From positions 1 to 34,533 of the forward strand of contig CANOLZ010000010.1 of assembly GCA_947567075.1 (NCBI GenBank): 34,533 nucleotides of DNA. Reading direction: 5' to 3'. A model generated the notes under the pieces. That model worked only from the letters and a program-made list of their open reading frames with translations. It did not search any database and had not been told where the DNA came from. The DNA comes from an uncultured bacterium (lineage in GTDB: Bacteria; Bacillota; Clostridia; Lachnospirales; Lachnospiraceae). Each line of letters opens with the position of its first letter. Position 1 is the first letter of the stretch. Below are positions 1-8,669 of the stretch, one piece after another. The position numbers and the translations under genes were made by a program.

Positions 1-83
1 ATCATATAAAAGGAACCTCGAATCCATATACTTTTGTCCTTGATCATTTTGCTTAAAGGCTGAATTAAAGAGGCTAAACCATA

Positions 84-117
84 AATAGGGAACATCCAAA
101 TGCTGGTGTTCCCTATT
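84..117 (+). terminator. Hairpin, probable terminator of an upstream off-window unit
   Basis: The arms AATAGGGAACA (84-94) and TGTTCCCTATT (107-117) are perfectly complementary over 11 bp with a 12-nt loop. AGTTTTAATT follows, a weak U-rich tail. No coding frame is convincing in positions 1-314, so the hairpin most likely closes a transcript from the left of the window. The tail is poor, so direction and efficiency are uncertain. Confidence 0.5.
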
Positions 118-244
118 AGTTTTAATTCTCTTTTTCGAAAAGAGTCAAAAGAGGTAAATAAAATTTCAAGACACCATCCAAAAGCTCCACATTTTAAAAA
201 GTTGAGAATCATTTTTTTCATAACCATAGTTTTTCCAAATAAAA

Positions 245-273
245 ATGAAATATACAAAAATTTGTGCTATACT
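245..273 (+). promoter_or_regulatory. Putative sigma-A promoter of the folate operon
   Basis: ATGAAA (245-250) is a partial -35 match, separated by 17 bp from TATACT (268-273), a good -10. It lies about 40 bp before folC and after the hairpin at 84-117, as expected for the operon promoter. The -35 is imperfect, and no operator or riboswitch fold was recognised in the short leader. Confidence 0.45.
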
Positions 274-314
274 GTCAAAGGCGAGAAAATTACAGAAAGG
301 CATGGAACTAGGAG

Positions 315-1619
315 ATGACATATGAGGAAACGGTAAAATATATTGAAGAAAAACAGAGTCTTGGCAGTGTGTTTGGCCTTGAGACAATGAAGGAGCTCTT
401 AAGACGTCTTGGAAATCCCCAAAAATCTCTCTCCGTTGTCCATATTGCTGGAACAAATGGAAAGGGTTCTGTATTGGCTATGATTTCCACAGTTTTAAAG
501 GAAGGGGGATATTGTACAGGGAGGTATTTTTCTCCTTCTGTATTTCGGAAACTGGAAACAATCCAGGTAGGAAATCAACCTATTTCTAAAAAAAATTTTG
601 CCAAGCATATGACAGAGATACGGACAAAGGCAGAGGAAATGGTATTGGAAGGATTTTCCCACCCAACGGTTTTTGAGATGGAGACAGGTGCGGCTTTTTG
701 CTACTTTGCAGAGAAAAGCTGTGATATTGTTTTATTAGAAACAGGATTGGGAGGAAAAATGGATGCAACCAATGTTATAGAATCCCCTATGCTGACTGTC
801 TTTACTTCTATAAGCATGGATCACATGAATATTCTTGGGGAAGACTTAGAGCAGATTAGTAAAGAAAAGGCAGGCATTTTGAAAAAAGGCTGTCTGGCAG
901 TTACAACGAGACAACGAGAAGAAGTGATGAATGTCTTAAAAAAAGAAGCAGATTCTTTGGGCTGCCCTTTTACAGTAGCTGATATAAAAGATGCAAAAAG
1001 AATAGAGACAACTTTAGAAAAACAAGTTTTTTCTTATAAAGAGGAGGAAATTTTTGAAATAAGTTTGGCAGGGACATATCAATTAGAAAACGCAGTATTA
1101 GCTATTGAAGCATTAAGACTTCTTGAAAGGGTAGGTTTTCCAGTAAGTCGAAAGGAAATACAAAAAGGACTTTGGAAAACAAAATGGCAGGGTAGGTTTT
1201 CCGTGCTCTCAACCTCTCCTCTCTTTATAATAGATGGAGCCCATAATTTGGATGGGGCGAAAAAATTGGCAGAATCCATTGAATTTTATTTTACAAATAA
1301 AAAAATAATTTATATAATGGGAATATTAAAAGACAAAGACGTTCATGGCATTATCCGCATGACAGAAGAGTTTGCCAGTGACATTATTACAGTATCCACA
1401 CCAGAGAGAAACCGGACAATAGAGGCATTGGAATTGGCAAGCTGTGTGGGAAAGTATCACCAAAGAGTCAGTGCAGCGGATAGTTTGGAGGAGGCGGTGG
1501 AAATGGCATACTTGTTAGGAGATAAACATTCGGTTATTATTGCCTTTGGTTCTTTGTCCTTTCTAGGAAAAATAAAAGAAATTGTAAAAAAGAAAAGGAG
1601 CGTTCCAAATGGTAAATAG
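315..1619 (+). CDS. folC: Folylpolyglutamate synthase / dihydrofolate synthase
   Basis: This cytoplasmic Mur-ligase-family enzyme adds glutamate to dihydropteroate or folates using ATP. The P-loop [11 protein letters not shown] lies near residues 43-53. The family motifs [14 protein letters not shown] (about residue 140) and DGAHN (about 308) are also present, and 434 aa is normal for FolC. The start is forced: an in-frame TAG lies at 309-311 and the protein begins MTYEE, as FolC homologues do. The ribosome site is odd, because AGGAG abuts the ATG with no spacer; AAAGG at 296-300 is the alternative, about 14 nt away. It heads the folate operon and overlaps folE by 11 nt. Confidence 0.95.
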   Translation: MTYEETVKYIEEKQSLGSVFGLETMKELLRRLGNPQKSLSVVHIAGTNGKGSVLAMISTVLKEGGYCTGRYFSPSVFRKLETIQVGNQPISKKNFAKHMTEIRTKAEEMVLEGFSHPTVFEMETGAAFCYFAEKSCDIVLLETGLGGKMDATNVIESPMLTVFTSISMDHMNILGEDLEQISKEKAGILKKGCLAVTTRQREEVMNVLKKEADSLGCPFTVADIKDAKRIETTLEKQVFSYKEEEIFEISLAGTYQLENAVLAIEALRLLERVGFPVSRKEIQKGLWKTKWQGRFSVLSTSPLFIIDGAHNLDGAKKLAESIEFYFTNKKIIYIMGILKDKDVHGIIRMTEEFASDIITVSTPERNRTIEALELASCVGKYHQRVSAADSLEEAVEMAYLLGDKHSVIIAFGSLSFLGKIKEIVKKKRSVPNGK

Positions 1620-2175
1620 GCAAAAGGTAGAAGAAGGGGTTAGGCTTCTTTTAGAAGGGCTTGGAGAGAAGCTGGACAGAGAAGGGCTTTTGGAAACTCC
1701 GTCAAGAATAGCCAGAATGTACGAGGAGATTTTTGGGGGAACAATGGAAGATCCAAAAGAGCATTTGAAAAAGACCTTTCACCTTCCCAATAATGAATTA
1801 ATCGTAGAAAAAGATATTTGTTTTCATTCTATGTGCGAGCACCATATGATGCCCTTTTTTGGAAAGGCTCATGTAGCCTACATACCTGACGGCAAGGCAG
1901 TGGGACTAAGTAAGCTAGCTAGAACCGTTGATACATATGCAAAGAGACTGCAAGTTCAAGAAAGGATGACAGCCCAGATTGCAGATGCCCTTACAGAGCA
2001 TTTGCATCCAAAGGGAGTGGCTGTTTTTATTGAGGCAGAGCATATGTGTATGACAATGCGGGGAATTAAAAAGCCAGGAAGCAAAACAGCAACTTTTGTG
2101 ACAAGAGGAGAATTTGTAAATAATGACCAGTTACAGAAACGGTTTTTTTTAATGCTGAGAAGGAATGAAGGGTGA
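1609..2175 (+). CDS. folE: GTP cyclohydrolase I
   Basis: This enzyme converts GTP to 7,8-dihydroneopterin triphosphate, the first step of folate synthesis. Visible family motifs are [19 protein letters not shown], with a zinc-ligand Cys and His, and [28 protein letters not shown] supplies the second zinc cysteine. The length of 188 aa is typical. AAAGGAG sits about 9 nt before the ATG. The gene starts inside the end of folC, and its TGA overlaps the GTG start of the HD-domain gene, which points to translational coupling. It is the committing enzyme of the operon. Confidence 0.97.
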   Translation: MVNRQKVEEGVRLLLEGLGEKLDREGLLETPSRIARMYEEIFGGTMEDPKEHLKKTFHLPNNELIVEKDICFHSMCEHHMMPFFGKAHVAYIPDGKAVGLSKLARTVDTYAKRLQVQERMTAQIADALTEHLHPKGVAVFIEAEHMCMTMRGIKKPGSKTATFVTRGEFVNNDQLQKRFFLMLRRNEG

Positions 2176-2666
2176 AGGAAGATAGAATAGAGAGAATTTG
2201 GAGCCATCCCAAATTCCAAAAAGTGGAAAAGGAGCTTTTAGAGTGGGAAAGGGAAAGAACATTTTGCAGACATGGAGTAGAACATTTATTAGATGTAGCC
2301 AGAATTGCTTATATTTTAGTATATGAAGCCCATAAGGAGAAAGAGTATCCAAAGGATGTTGTCTATGGGGCAGCTCTCCTCCATGATATTGGACGGCTAA
2401 GACAATACAAAGATAGGACACCTCATGAAATAGAAAGCGCCAGATTAGCTAAAGAAATTTTAAAAGACTGTGGTTATTCTAAAGAGGAGATAGGGCTGAT
2501 GACAGAAGGGATTGCATCCCACCGTCTTATAGAAGTAGAAAAGGAAGAGAATTTAAAGGGATTTTTGTACAGGGCAGATAAACTGTCAAGGAATTGTCCC
2601 TTCTGTCTGGCAAAAAAGGAATGCAACTGGGAGAAAGAAAAAAAAAATACATTTTTATTATATTAA
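2172..2666 (+). CDS. HD-domain phosphohydrolase in the folate operon
   Basis: A small (164 aa) metal-dependent HD-superfamily protein. [19 protein letters not shown] supplies the first His, LLHDIGR is the HD motif, and a later TPHEIESA segment could add a ligand. The C-terminal stretch [11 protein letters not shown] has three closely spaced cysteines, possibly a metal site. The start is GTG overlapping the folE stop (GTGA), with AAGGA 7 nt upstream. Its substrate is unknown. It sits between folE and folP, and no Nudix-type dihydroneopterin triphosphate pyrophosphatase is present. A role in dephosphorylating that intermediate is therefore conceivable, but this is inference from context. Confidence 0.85.
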   Translation: MKEDRIERIWSHPKFQKVEKELLEWERERTFCRHGVEHLLDVARIAYILVYEAHKEKEYPKDVVYGAALLHDIGRLRQYKDRTPHEIESARLAKEILKDCGYSKEEIGLMTEGIASHRLIEVEKEENLKGFLYRADKLSRNCPFCLAKKECNWEKEKKNTFLLY

Positions 2667-2693
2667 AAGGACAAAAAAGGAGAGGTATTTATC

Positions 2694-3506
2694 ATGATGA
2701 AAATAGGTTCAAAGGTTTTTGACACGTATAATAAAACATATATTATGGGAATTTTAAATGTTACTCCAGACTCCTTTTCGGATGGAGGGAAATATAATAC
2801 CATAGATGCCGCATTACGCCATGCAGATAAAATGTTGGAAGAAGGGGCAGACATATTGGATATTGGAGGAGAGTCAACAAGGCCTGGGCATGAACAAATA
2901 TCCGAGGAAGAGGAAATAAAAAGAGTTGTGCCAGTTATTTTAGAAGTGAAGAAAAGATGGGATATACCCATTTCTTTGGACACATACAAAAGTAAGGTGG
3001 CTAAGGCAGGGATTGAAGCAGGAGCTGACTTAATCAATGACATTTGGGGGCTGAAGTATGATGAAAATATGGCTCGTGTAATTGCAGAAAATAAGACTGC
3101 CTGTTGCCTTGCACACAATCGGAAGGAAATAGGCAGTCAAAAATTGATGAGAGACATGGTAAAAGACTTAGGCGAGACAATTCGTCTTGCAGAGGAGGCA
3201 GGCATTGAGGAGGAAAAGATTATTTTAGATCCAGGAATTGGATTTGGGAAAACCTACGAGATGAATTTAGAAGCTATTCGTTCCCTGGAAGTTCTCCATA
3301 ACTTTGGATATCCTTTGCTGTTAGGAACTTCCAGAAAATCTGTCATTGGAAATACCCTTGATTTACCTGTGGAAGAAAGGTTGGAAGGAACATTAGCTAC
3401 TACAGTAATCGCTGTTATGAAGAGATGTACTTTTGTAAGAGTCCATGACATTTTACAAAATAAAAGAGTCATTCAGATGACAGAAGGGATTCTTTACAAA
3501 AAATAA
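2694..3506 (+). CDS. folP: Dihydropteroate synthase
   Basis: The enzyme condenses 6-hydroxymethyl-7,8-dihydropterin pyrophosphate with p-aminobenzoate, and it is the sulfonamide target. The signature motifs are all present in order: GILNVTPDSFSDGG near the start, DIGGESTRPG around residue 61, DPGIGFGKT around 182 and LLGTSRKS around 212. The length of 270 aa is normal. AAGGAGAGG lies upstream of two adjacent ATG codons (2694 and 2697), so the start may be one residue later. It lies 27 nt after the HD-domain gene and 20 nt before folB-folK. Confidence 0.97.
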   Translation: MMKIGSKVFDTYNKTYIMGILNVTPDSFSDGGKYNTIDAALRHADKMLEEGADILDIGGESTRPGHEQISEEEEIKRVVPVILEVKKRWDIPISLDTYKSKVAKAGIEAGADLINDIWGLKYDENMARVIAENKTACCLAHNRKEIGSQKLMRDMVKDLGETIRLAEEAGIEEEKIILDPGIGFGKTYEMNLEAIRSLEVLHNFGYPLLLGTSRKSVIGNTLDLPVEERLEGTLATTVIAVMKRCTFVRVHDILQNKRVIQMTEGILYKK

Positions 3507-3526
3507 AGAAGGGATGAACCTTTGCC

Positions 3527-4348
3527 ATGGATCAAATAAAAATTAAAAATTTAGAAGTATATGGGAATCATGGAGTGTTCCAGGAAGAGACAAAGCTTGG
3601 TCAGAAGTTCCTCGTATCTGCTATTTTGTACACAAACATAAGGCAGGCGGGACAGACAGATGAATTATCCAAATCCATTCACTATGGAGATATTTGTGCA
3701 GAAATAGATAGATTTTTGAGAAGGAACACATATAAACTAATAGAGACAGCAGCAGAGAAACTGGCAAGACATTTGCTTATCCATACAGATAGATTGGAAA
3801 AAATTCAGTTGGAAATAAAAAAACCATGGGCTCCTATTGGACTTCCATTGGAAACAGTGTCAGTGGAAATACTGCGGGGATGGAACAGAGCATTTATTGC
3901 CTTTGGCTCCAATTTAGGGGATAAAGAATCTTATTTAAACAGAGGGATTGGAAAAATTAAGGAAAGGGAGGACTGTAAGGTGGAAAAGATATCAAATTTT
4001 CTTCATACAGAGCCTTATGGGAAAACAGATCAACCTTCCTTTTTAAATGGAGTTTTAGAAATGAAAACATTGATGACTCCTTGGGAACTTCTTGACTGCC
4101 TTCATAAAATAGAGGAGGAAGAAGGGAGGGAGAGAAAAGTAAGATGGGGCCCAAGAACATTGGACTTAGACATTTTATTTTATGGGAATGAAGTAATACG
4201 AACAAAAGAGCTGACTATCCCCCACATAGACATGGCAAACAGAGACTTTGTATTAGCTCCTATGAAGGAAATCGCTCCGTACTTTTGTCACCCTTTAAGT
4301 GGAAAGACAATAGAGGAAATGTTTATGGAACGAAAAGGAAAGAAGTAG
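3527..4348 (+). CDS. folK: Bifunctional dihydroneopterin aldolase / HPPK
   Basis: Two consecutive folate enzymes are fused. Residues 1 to about 117 are FolB, with KNLEVYGNHGVFQEE at the start; it cleaves dihydroneopterin. From about residue 120 it is FolK (HPPK), which pyrophosphorylates the hydroxymethyl pterin. FolK is marked by FIAFGSNLGDKESYLN, a central region ending RWGPRTLDLDILFYG, and the closing R-x-FVLAPM segment. The protein has 273 aa. FolB-FolK fusions are known in other bacteria. It completes pterin synthesis except for dihydroneopterin triphosphate dephosphorylation and dihydrofolate reductase, neither of which is encoded in this operon. Confidence 0.95.
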   Translation: MDQIKIKNLEVYGNHGVFQEETKLGQKFLVSAILYTNIRQAGQTDELSKSIHYGDICAEIDRFLRRNTYKLIETAAEKLARHLLIHTDRLEKIQLEIKKPWAPIGLPLETVSVEILRGWNRAFIAFGSNLGDKESYLNRGIGKIKEREDCKVEKISNFLHTEPYGKTDQPSFLNGVLEMKTLMTPWELLDCLHKIEEEEGRERKVRWGPRTLDLDILFYGNEVIRTKELTIPHIDMANRDFVLAPMKEIAPYFCHPLSGKTIEEMFMERKGKK

Positions 4349-4357
4349 GAAATATAG

Positions 4358-4395
4358 CACCTCTCTCTATTCTATGAATAGATTATAGAGAGGTG
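4358..4395 (+). promoter_or_regulatory. Hairpin between folK and the MntP-like gene, containing its ribosome site
   Basis: CACCTCTCT (4358-4366) pairs with AGAGAGGTG (4387-4395). A shifted pairing of CTCTCTAT (4363-4370) with ATAGAGAG (4385-4392) and a small inner hairpin (CTATTC/GAATAG) are also possible. The right arm contains AGAGAGGTG, the only Shine-Dalgarno before the ATG at 4401. Only ATTTT follows, so it is a weak terminator candidate for the folate operon. It could equally be a translational switch for the next gene. Confidence 0.55.
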
Positions 4396-4400
4396 ATTTT

Positions 4401-4952
4401 ATGTCAATATTTCTTGCATTTATGATTGGCATCGCCGTTAATTTAGATAATGCTTTAATTGGGATGAGTCTTGGTGTCAGAGGTCAGAAAATTACAATTC
4501 GTTCCAATGCTTTGATTAGTCTCACAACGGGAATCTGTGCCCTGGCGTCCACCTATGGGGCAAGGATGGTGACAGGGCGTTTCATGGCATATGTGAATAT
4601 TATCGGCGCTGTTTTCATGATTTCCTTTGGTGTGTTTTGCTTTGGAAAAGATTTTTTTTCCAAGGAATCCAAAGAAAATATGGAAGAAAAATTTATGAAC
4701 ATGGAAGGTAAGGAAGTTTTTTTTCTTGGATTGCTTTTAGCTGTAAACTGCATTCCGCCAGCATTTAGTGCAGGAATTGTAGGAATTTCTTCTTTGTTAG
4801 TAGGATTTTTTTCTGCTTTTTTTTCTTATATCAGTTTATATTTTGGAAATAGAATGGGAAAGAGGCTTATAAAGTATTCTTTAGTCCGTTTTCTCTCCCC
4901 TCTTTCTTCGGTGTTTCTTGTAGTGATTGGGATAATGGAGTTATTTGTATAG
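4401..4952 (+). CDS. YtaF/MntP-like membrane protein (DUF204-type, possible manganese exporter)
   Basis: A 183-aa integral membrane protein with about six hydrophobic segments. The first helix carries IAVNLDNALIGMSLGVRG, which resembles the Asp-containing motif of the MntP/YtaF family, and a related NCIPPAFSAG segment occurs in the fourth. The two halves look like a tandem repeat joined by a charged loop (around residues 85-105: KESKENMEEKFMN). YtaF is a sporulation-linked paralogue and MntP exports Mn2+; which of these applies cannot be told from sequence. It has no promoter of its own that I could see. Its ribosome site lies within the hairpin at 4358-4395. Confidence 0.75.
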   Translation: MSIFLAFMIGIAVNLDNALIGMSLGVRGQKITIRSNALISLTTGICALASTYGARMVTGRFMAYVNIIGAVFMISFGVFCFGKDFFSKESKENMEEKFMNMEGKEVFFLGLLLAVNCIPPAFSAGIVGISSLLVGFFSAFFSYISLYFGNRMGKRLIKYSLVRFLSPLSSVFLVVIGIMELFV

Positions 4953-4961
4953 TTAAAAATG

Positions 4962-4991
4962 CCCACGCCAAAGTCCTTTCTTTGGCGTGGG
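4962..4991. terminator. Bidirectional rho-independent terminator between convergent genes
   Basis: CCCACGCCAAAG (4962-4973) and CTTTGGCGTGGG (4980-4991) form a perfect 12-bp GC-rich stem with a 6-nt loop. On the minus strand it is followed at once by CATTTTTAACT, a good U-tract serving the DUF5050 gene. On the plus strand AATTTTTT follows several bases later and can serve the YtaF/MntP-like gene. Confidence 0.85.
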
Positions 4992-5003
4992 TAAACAATT
5001 TTT

Positions 5004-6050
5004 TCAACGCTCGGATTTTGCCTGTTCTTGACGGGCAGCTTCCATAGCTGCTGTAAAGGAGGTAACATTGATAGTACCGTTAACTGGAGTGCGGTAAAGC
5101 TCTGTTCTAGAGTTAAATGCATGAAAGTAGGCAAAGGTAGAGGTTAAATTAATATTAGAAAAGTTTCCATTCATAACAATCTCAGGATTTAAACCGTCCA
5201 AATCCATTCGTTTCATAGCTGGTTCAGATGGATCGTTTTTTTGATAATAAATATAATTTTGTCCCACATTGAAATTGTCCACTCGGTCATCAGTAAGTTT
5301 TTCTGTGGAATGCCCGGAAAGCTCCATGCGGTATAGACGGTAATTGTCATCGGCATTCATGTAATAAATATATCCCCCTTGGATAATGGGAAACCATATA
5401 TTTCCTTCCGCTACACTGCTGACTGTGTTGTTATCCACATGGAAGGCATATAACCCTTGATTATCTGGGGTATTGCTAAAATAAACAATGCCATTTTGGA
5501 TGCATGCAGGATTTATCTCATAATCCACGACCATCTCGTTATTTTTTCCCCTTAAATCCGATTTAAATAAACTCATTCCTTCGTTGCCCTTAAAGCGTTG
5601 ATAGAGTAAATAATTTCCTGAAAGGCTGATAATCTGGGTTAAGTCTTTAGAAAAACAGTAGGCATTGCGTCCTTCTTTTGTAGTGCGGTATACCCCAGCC
5701 ATATTTTGGGATAAAAAGGAAAGCATATTGTTAGAATTGGCATTTTCCTGACAAAAGTAGAGGTGATCCCCTGCTGCATTAATGTATTTTACACTGGCAT
5801 GTACAAGTTTTTTCATTTGGGTTCCATCTGGGTTCATGGAATAGAGACAGCCGTTGTCATAAGGATTACTAAAATAGACGACACCATCATCCTCGCAAAA
5901 ATAGCCGCTGTTATGTAAATTGCCAGCCGTGTTTCCTATGGTAGATGGATCATTTGCCTTGATTTTCCCAGCGAAGAAAAAATTATAAATACAAAATGCA
6001 ATAAATAGTACAGCTAAAATGGATGTAATCACTGTTGCTTTTTTTCCCAT
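5004..6050 (-). CDS. Membrane-anchored DUF5050 protein, beta-propeller-like
   Basis: The 348-aa protein begins MGKK and then has one hydrophobic segment (about residues 6-27), with no obvious cleavage site. It is probably an N-terminally anchored extracytoplasmic protein. The rest is a series of repeats of the type xxVYFSNPYDNGCLYSMNPDG, NGIVYFSN and GYIYYMNADDNYRLYRM, typical of DUF5050 and propeller-like folds. No catalytic motif was recognised and the function is unknown. AGGAAGGAG lies 8 nt before the chosen ATG. An upstream ATG in ATGAGCC is too close to the ribosome site. The gene is monocistronic, with its own promoter and terminator. Confidence 0.8.
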   Translation of the reverse strand: MGKKATVITSILAVLFIAFCIYNFFFAGKIKANDPSTIGNTAGNLHNSGYFCEDDGVVYFSNPYDNGCLYSMNPDGTQMKKLVHASVKYINAAGDHLYFCQENANSNNMLSFLSQNMAGVYRTTKEGRNAYCFSKDLTQIISLSGNYLLYQRFKGNEGMSLFKSDLRGKNNEMVVDYEINPACIQNGIVYFSNTPDNQGLYAFHVDNNTVSSVAEGNIWFPIIQGGYIYYMNADDNYRLYRMELSGHSTEKLTDDRVDNFNVGQNYIYYQKNDPSEPAMKRMDLDGLNPEIVMNGNFSNINLTSTFAYFHAFNSRTELYRTPVNGTINVTSFTAAMEAARQEQAKSER

Positions 6051-6084
6051 GGCTCATACTCCTTCCTATTTTTACATGATTATA

Positions 6085-6113
6085 ATTATAAATCTTTAAG
6101 CTGAGAACTGCAA
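6085..6113 (-). promoter_or_regulatory. Sigma-A promoter of the DUF5050 gene
   Basis: Read on the minus strand, TTGCAG (6113-6108) is followed after exactly 17 bp by a perfect TATAAT (6090-6085). This is about 35 bp before the start codon at 6050. Confidence 0.65.
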
Positions 6114-6146
6114 TAAAAAATAGAAAAATTCTCTTTCATAAAGGAA

Positions 6147-6173
6147 TTGCAGATAGGAACGGTTTGTTATAAA
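6147..6173 (+). promoter_or_regulatory. Candidate promoter of the pheA-to-HAD run
   Basis: TTGCAG (6147-6152) and TATAAA (6168-6173) lie 55 bp before pheA, but the spacer is 15 bp, shorter than ideal. It is the best candidate in the 177-bp divergent gap. No leader peptide or attenuator was recognised. Confidence 0.3.
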
Positions 6174-6227
6174 ATGAAAAAAAGAGATATTTATGTTGTA
6201 AAAATTGAGAAAGGTATAGGATAGAAA

Positions 6228-7355
6228 ATGGATTTATTGGAATTCAGAGATGAAATTGATAAAATTGACAGGGAAATTGTGAGATTATATGAAGAAAGAA
6301 TGAAAATAAGCCGTCAGGTGGCAGAATATAAAATAGCAAATGGAAAAAAGGTATTGGATAAAGAGAGAGAGATGAAAAAGTTAAATGGAGTAAAGGAAAT
6401 GGTTCATAACGATTTTAACCGTTTTGGTATAGGGGAGCTTTTTGAGCAAATAATGTCCATGAGTCGGAAGCTTCAATATCAAATATTGACAGAAAAAGGG
6501 GTTTTTGGAAAACAGCCTTTTATGGAAGTGGATCATTTAGAGGTGAAAGGGGCAAGGATTGTATTTCCCGGTACAGAAGGAGCTTATTCCCAAGAGGCTA
6601 TGGATAAGTATTTTGGAGAGGGAATCAATAGTTTTCATGTCGATAAGTTTCGAGAAGCTATGGAAGTTATTGAGGAGGGAAGGGCTGATTTTGCCATTCT
6701 GCCCATTGAAAATTCACAGGCAGGTATTGTCCATGAAATATATGATATGCTTGTAGAATTTGAAAATTATATAGTGGGAGAGCAGATCATACCTATTGAG
6801 CACTGCCTTTTAGTTCTTCCTGGAACAAAATTAGAAGATATTCAGACAATCTATTCCCATCCCCAGTCTTTGATGCAAAGTTCCAAGTTTTTGTATGGAC
6901 ATAGTTCCATACGCCAAGTAGGAATGGAAAACAATGCTTTTGCGGCAAAGAAGGTGATGGAAGACGGGGATAGAAGCCAGGCAGCCATAGCCAGCGCCAA
7001 GGCAGGAGAAGTTTATGGACTTGAGGTTTTGGAAAGAGGAGTGAACAATAGTACAACTAATTCTACCCGTTTTATCATTGTCACCAACCAAAAAATATTT
7101 TGTAAAGATGCAAAAAAAATGAGCATTTGTTTTGAAGTTCCTCATAAAAGCGGCTCCTTATATCATATGCTTTCCCATTTTATTTATAACCATTTAAATA
7201 TGAATCGTATTGAGAGCCGTCCCCTCTTAGACAGAACATGGGAGTATCGTTTTTTTATTGATTTTGATGGAAACTTAGGGGATGGGGCAGTAAAGAATGC
7301 CTTAAGGGGACTTAGGGAAGAGGCAGCAAACATGAGAATTTTAGGTAATTACTAG
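6228..7355 (+). CDS. pheA: Bifunctional chorismate mutase / prephenate dehydratase (P-protein)
   Basis: It makes phenylpyruvate from chorismate via prephenate. Residues 1 to about 85 are an AroQ-type chorismate mutase (LLEFRDEIDKIDREIVRLYE, then KISRQVAEYK). The prephenate dehydratase domain runs from about 108 to 285, with FPGTEGAYSQEA, LPIENSQAGIVHEIYD and NSTRFIIV, the last carrying the catalytic Thr-Arg-Phe. The C-terminal ACT domain has the ESRP motif (IESRPLLDRTWEYRFF) of phenylalanine feedback control. The length of 375 aa is typical. A modest ribosome site (AAGGTATAGGAT) precedes the ATG. It is first in a run that continues into the DUF815 gene after 15 nt. Confidence 0.95.
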   Translation: MDLLEFRDEIDKIDREIVRLYEERMKISRQVAEYKIANGKKVLDKEREMKKLNGVKEMVHNDFNRFGIGELFEQIMSMSRKLQYQILTEKGVFGKQPFMEVDHLEVKGARIVFPGTEGAYSQEAMDKYFGEGINSFHVDKFREAMEVIEEGRADFAILPIENSQAGIVHEIYDMLVEFENYIVGEQIIPIEHCLLVLPGTKLEDIQTIYSHPQSLMQSSKFLYGHSSIRQVGMENNAFAAKKVMEDGDRSQAAIASAKAGEVYGLEVLERGVNNSTTNSTRFIIVTNQKIFCKDAKKMSICFEVPHKSGSLYHMLSHFIYNHLNMNRIESRPLLDRTWEYRFFIDFDGNLGDGAVKNALRGLREEAANMRILGNY

Positions 7356-7370
7356 AAGGGATAAAGGAAG

Positions 7371-8669
7371 ATGGGAACGACAGAACTTATTTTATACAAA
7401 AATATAGAACATGATGAAATATTAAAAGGAATGGAACGGCTAATGAACCAAGAAGAGGTGAAGGAGGGAAGAAAAGCTCTATATTTTGATGTGATTCATA
7501 AGATTCTGGACTTATCTGCAAAGTATGGGTTTGAAGGAAATCTATGGCATACTTACCTTACCTTTCTTCTTGTCAATGAGGAGACCGTTTTTAGCGTGGC
7601 AAATGAGCTATCAGGAAAGGTAAAAGGGAGCATAAATGAAATTGCCTTTCGAGACTATGGAATTTTTCGGGAATTTTTCCACTGGGATATAAAAAAACTG
7701 GATAAAGAATTTCATACAGACTGCTGTCGAATGATTGTCAATTATCGAAGAGCCCTAAGTGATAGCAAAGTCTTTCATCAAAAGATTAGGGAGCGTATTT
7801 GCCAGCTTAGCATCAAGTTGGCAAGTGCAAAAAATTCAAAAAGATTTATGAGTATTATGGTGAAGTTTTATAAAGATTTTGGAGTGGGGAAACTGGGACT
7901 TCACAAGGGATTTCGGGTGGAAAAAAAGGAAGGAAAGGTGGAGCTTTTGCCCATTACAACCATTGCACCTGTACGCCTAGAAGATTTAGTAGGGTATGAT
8001 ATTGGGAAAAAAAAGCTTATAGAAAATACAGAAGCTTTTATAGAAGGGAGAAGGGCCAATAATTGTCTCCTTTTTGGGGATGCAGGAACTGGAAAGTCCA
8101 GCAGTATGAAAGGCATACTCAATGCCTATTATGACAGGGGCCTTCGTATGATTGAACTATATAAACACCAATTAACCTATCTCCATGAAGTCATTGAACA
8201 AGTAAAACACAGAAATTATAAATTCATTCTCTTTATGGACGACTTATCTTTTGAGGATTTTGAGACAGAGTATAAATATTTAAAGGCAGTAATTGAAGGA
8301 GGTTTGGAAAACAAGCCAGATAATATTTTAATTTATGCAACGTCAAACCGCAGACATTTTATTAGAGAAAAGTTTACGGATAAGGAAGATAGAAGGGATG
8401 ATCTCCACACTTCAGATACGGTCCAGGAAAAATTATCTTTGGCATCTCGATTTGGCATTACGATCTTTTTTGGAGCTCCAGATAAAAAGGAATTTGAACA
8501 AATAGTCAAAGTATTAGGGAAGAGAAGAGGCTTAGATATGCAAGAGAAACAGCTGCTTTTGGAAGCAAATAAATGGGAACTGACTCATGGGGGACGATCC
8601 GGAAGGAGCGCCCAGCAATTGATCGATTATTTGCTAGGAAAACAAAAGGGGAGGAGAGACTTTGGATGA
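7371..8669 (+). CDS. DUF815-family AAA+ ATPase
   Basis: A 432-aa protein. Its N-terminal half (about 1-200) shows no motif I recognise. From about residue 205 it has a DUF815 ATPase core: LEDLVGYDIGKKKL, Walker A GDAGTGKSS, Walker B FILFMDDLSFED, sensor-like IYATSNRRHFI, and a late LASRFGITIFFGAPDKKEF stretch. It probably couples ATP hydrolysis to remodelling an unknown partner; its role is not established. GGATAAAGGAAG lies before the ATG. It overlaps ppx by 4 nt (ATGA), so the ATPase and the polyphosphate genes are probably co-expressed. Confidence 0.88.
   Translation: MGTTELILYKNIEHDEILKGMERLMNQEEVKEGRKALYFDVIHKILDLSAKYGFEGNLWHTYLTFLLVNEETVFSVANELSGKVKGSINEIAFRDYGIFREFFHWDIKKLDKEFHTDCCRMIVNYRRALSDSKVFHQKIRERICQLSIKLASAKNSKRFMSIMVKFYKDFGVGKLGLHKGFRVEKKEGKVELLPITTIAPVRLEDLVGYDIGKKKLIENTEAFIEGRRANNCLLFGDAGTGKSSSMKGILNAYYDRGLRMIELYKHQLTYLHEVIEQVKHRNYKFILFMDDLSFEDFETEYKYLKAVIEGGLENKPDNILIYATSNRRHFIREKFTDKEDRRDDLHTSDTVQEKLSLASRFGITIFFGAPDKKEFEQIVKVLGKRRGLDMQEKQLLLEANKWELTHGGRSGRSAQQLIDYLLGKQKGRRDFG

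Noticed and set aside
4349-4400. yybP-ykoY manganese riboswitch before the MntP-like gene
   Set aside because: The gap is only 52 nt and lacks that class's size and conserved loops.
8573-8665. Upstream extension of the ppx frame
   Set aside because: It lies wholly inside the DUF815 gene; the ATGA overlap and ribosome site support the start at 8666.
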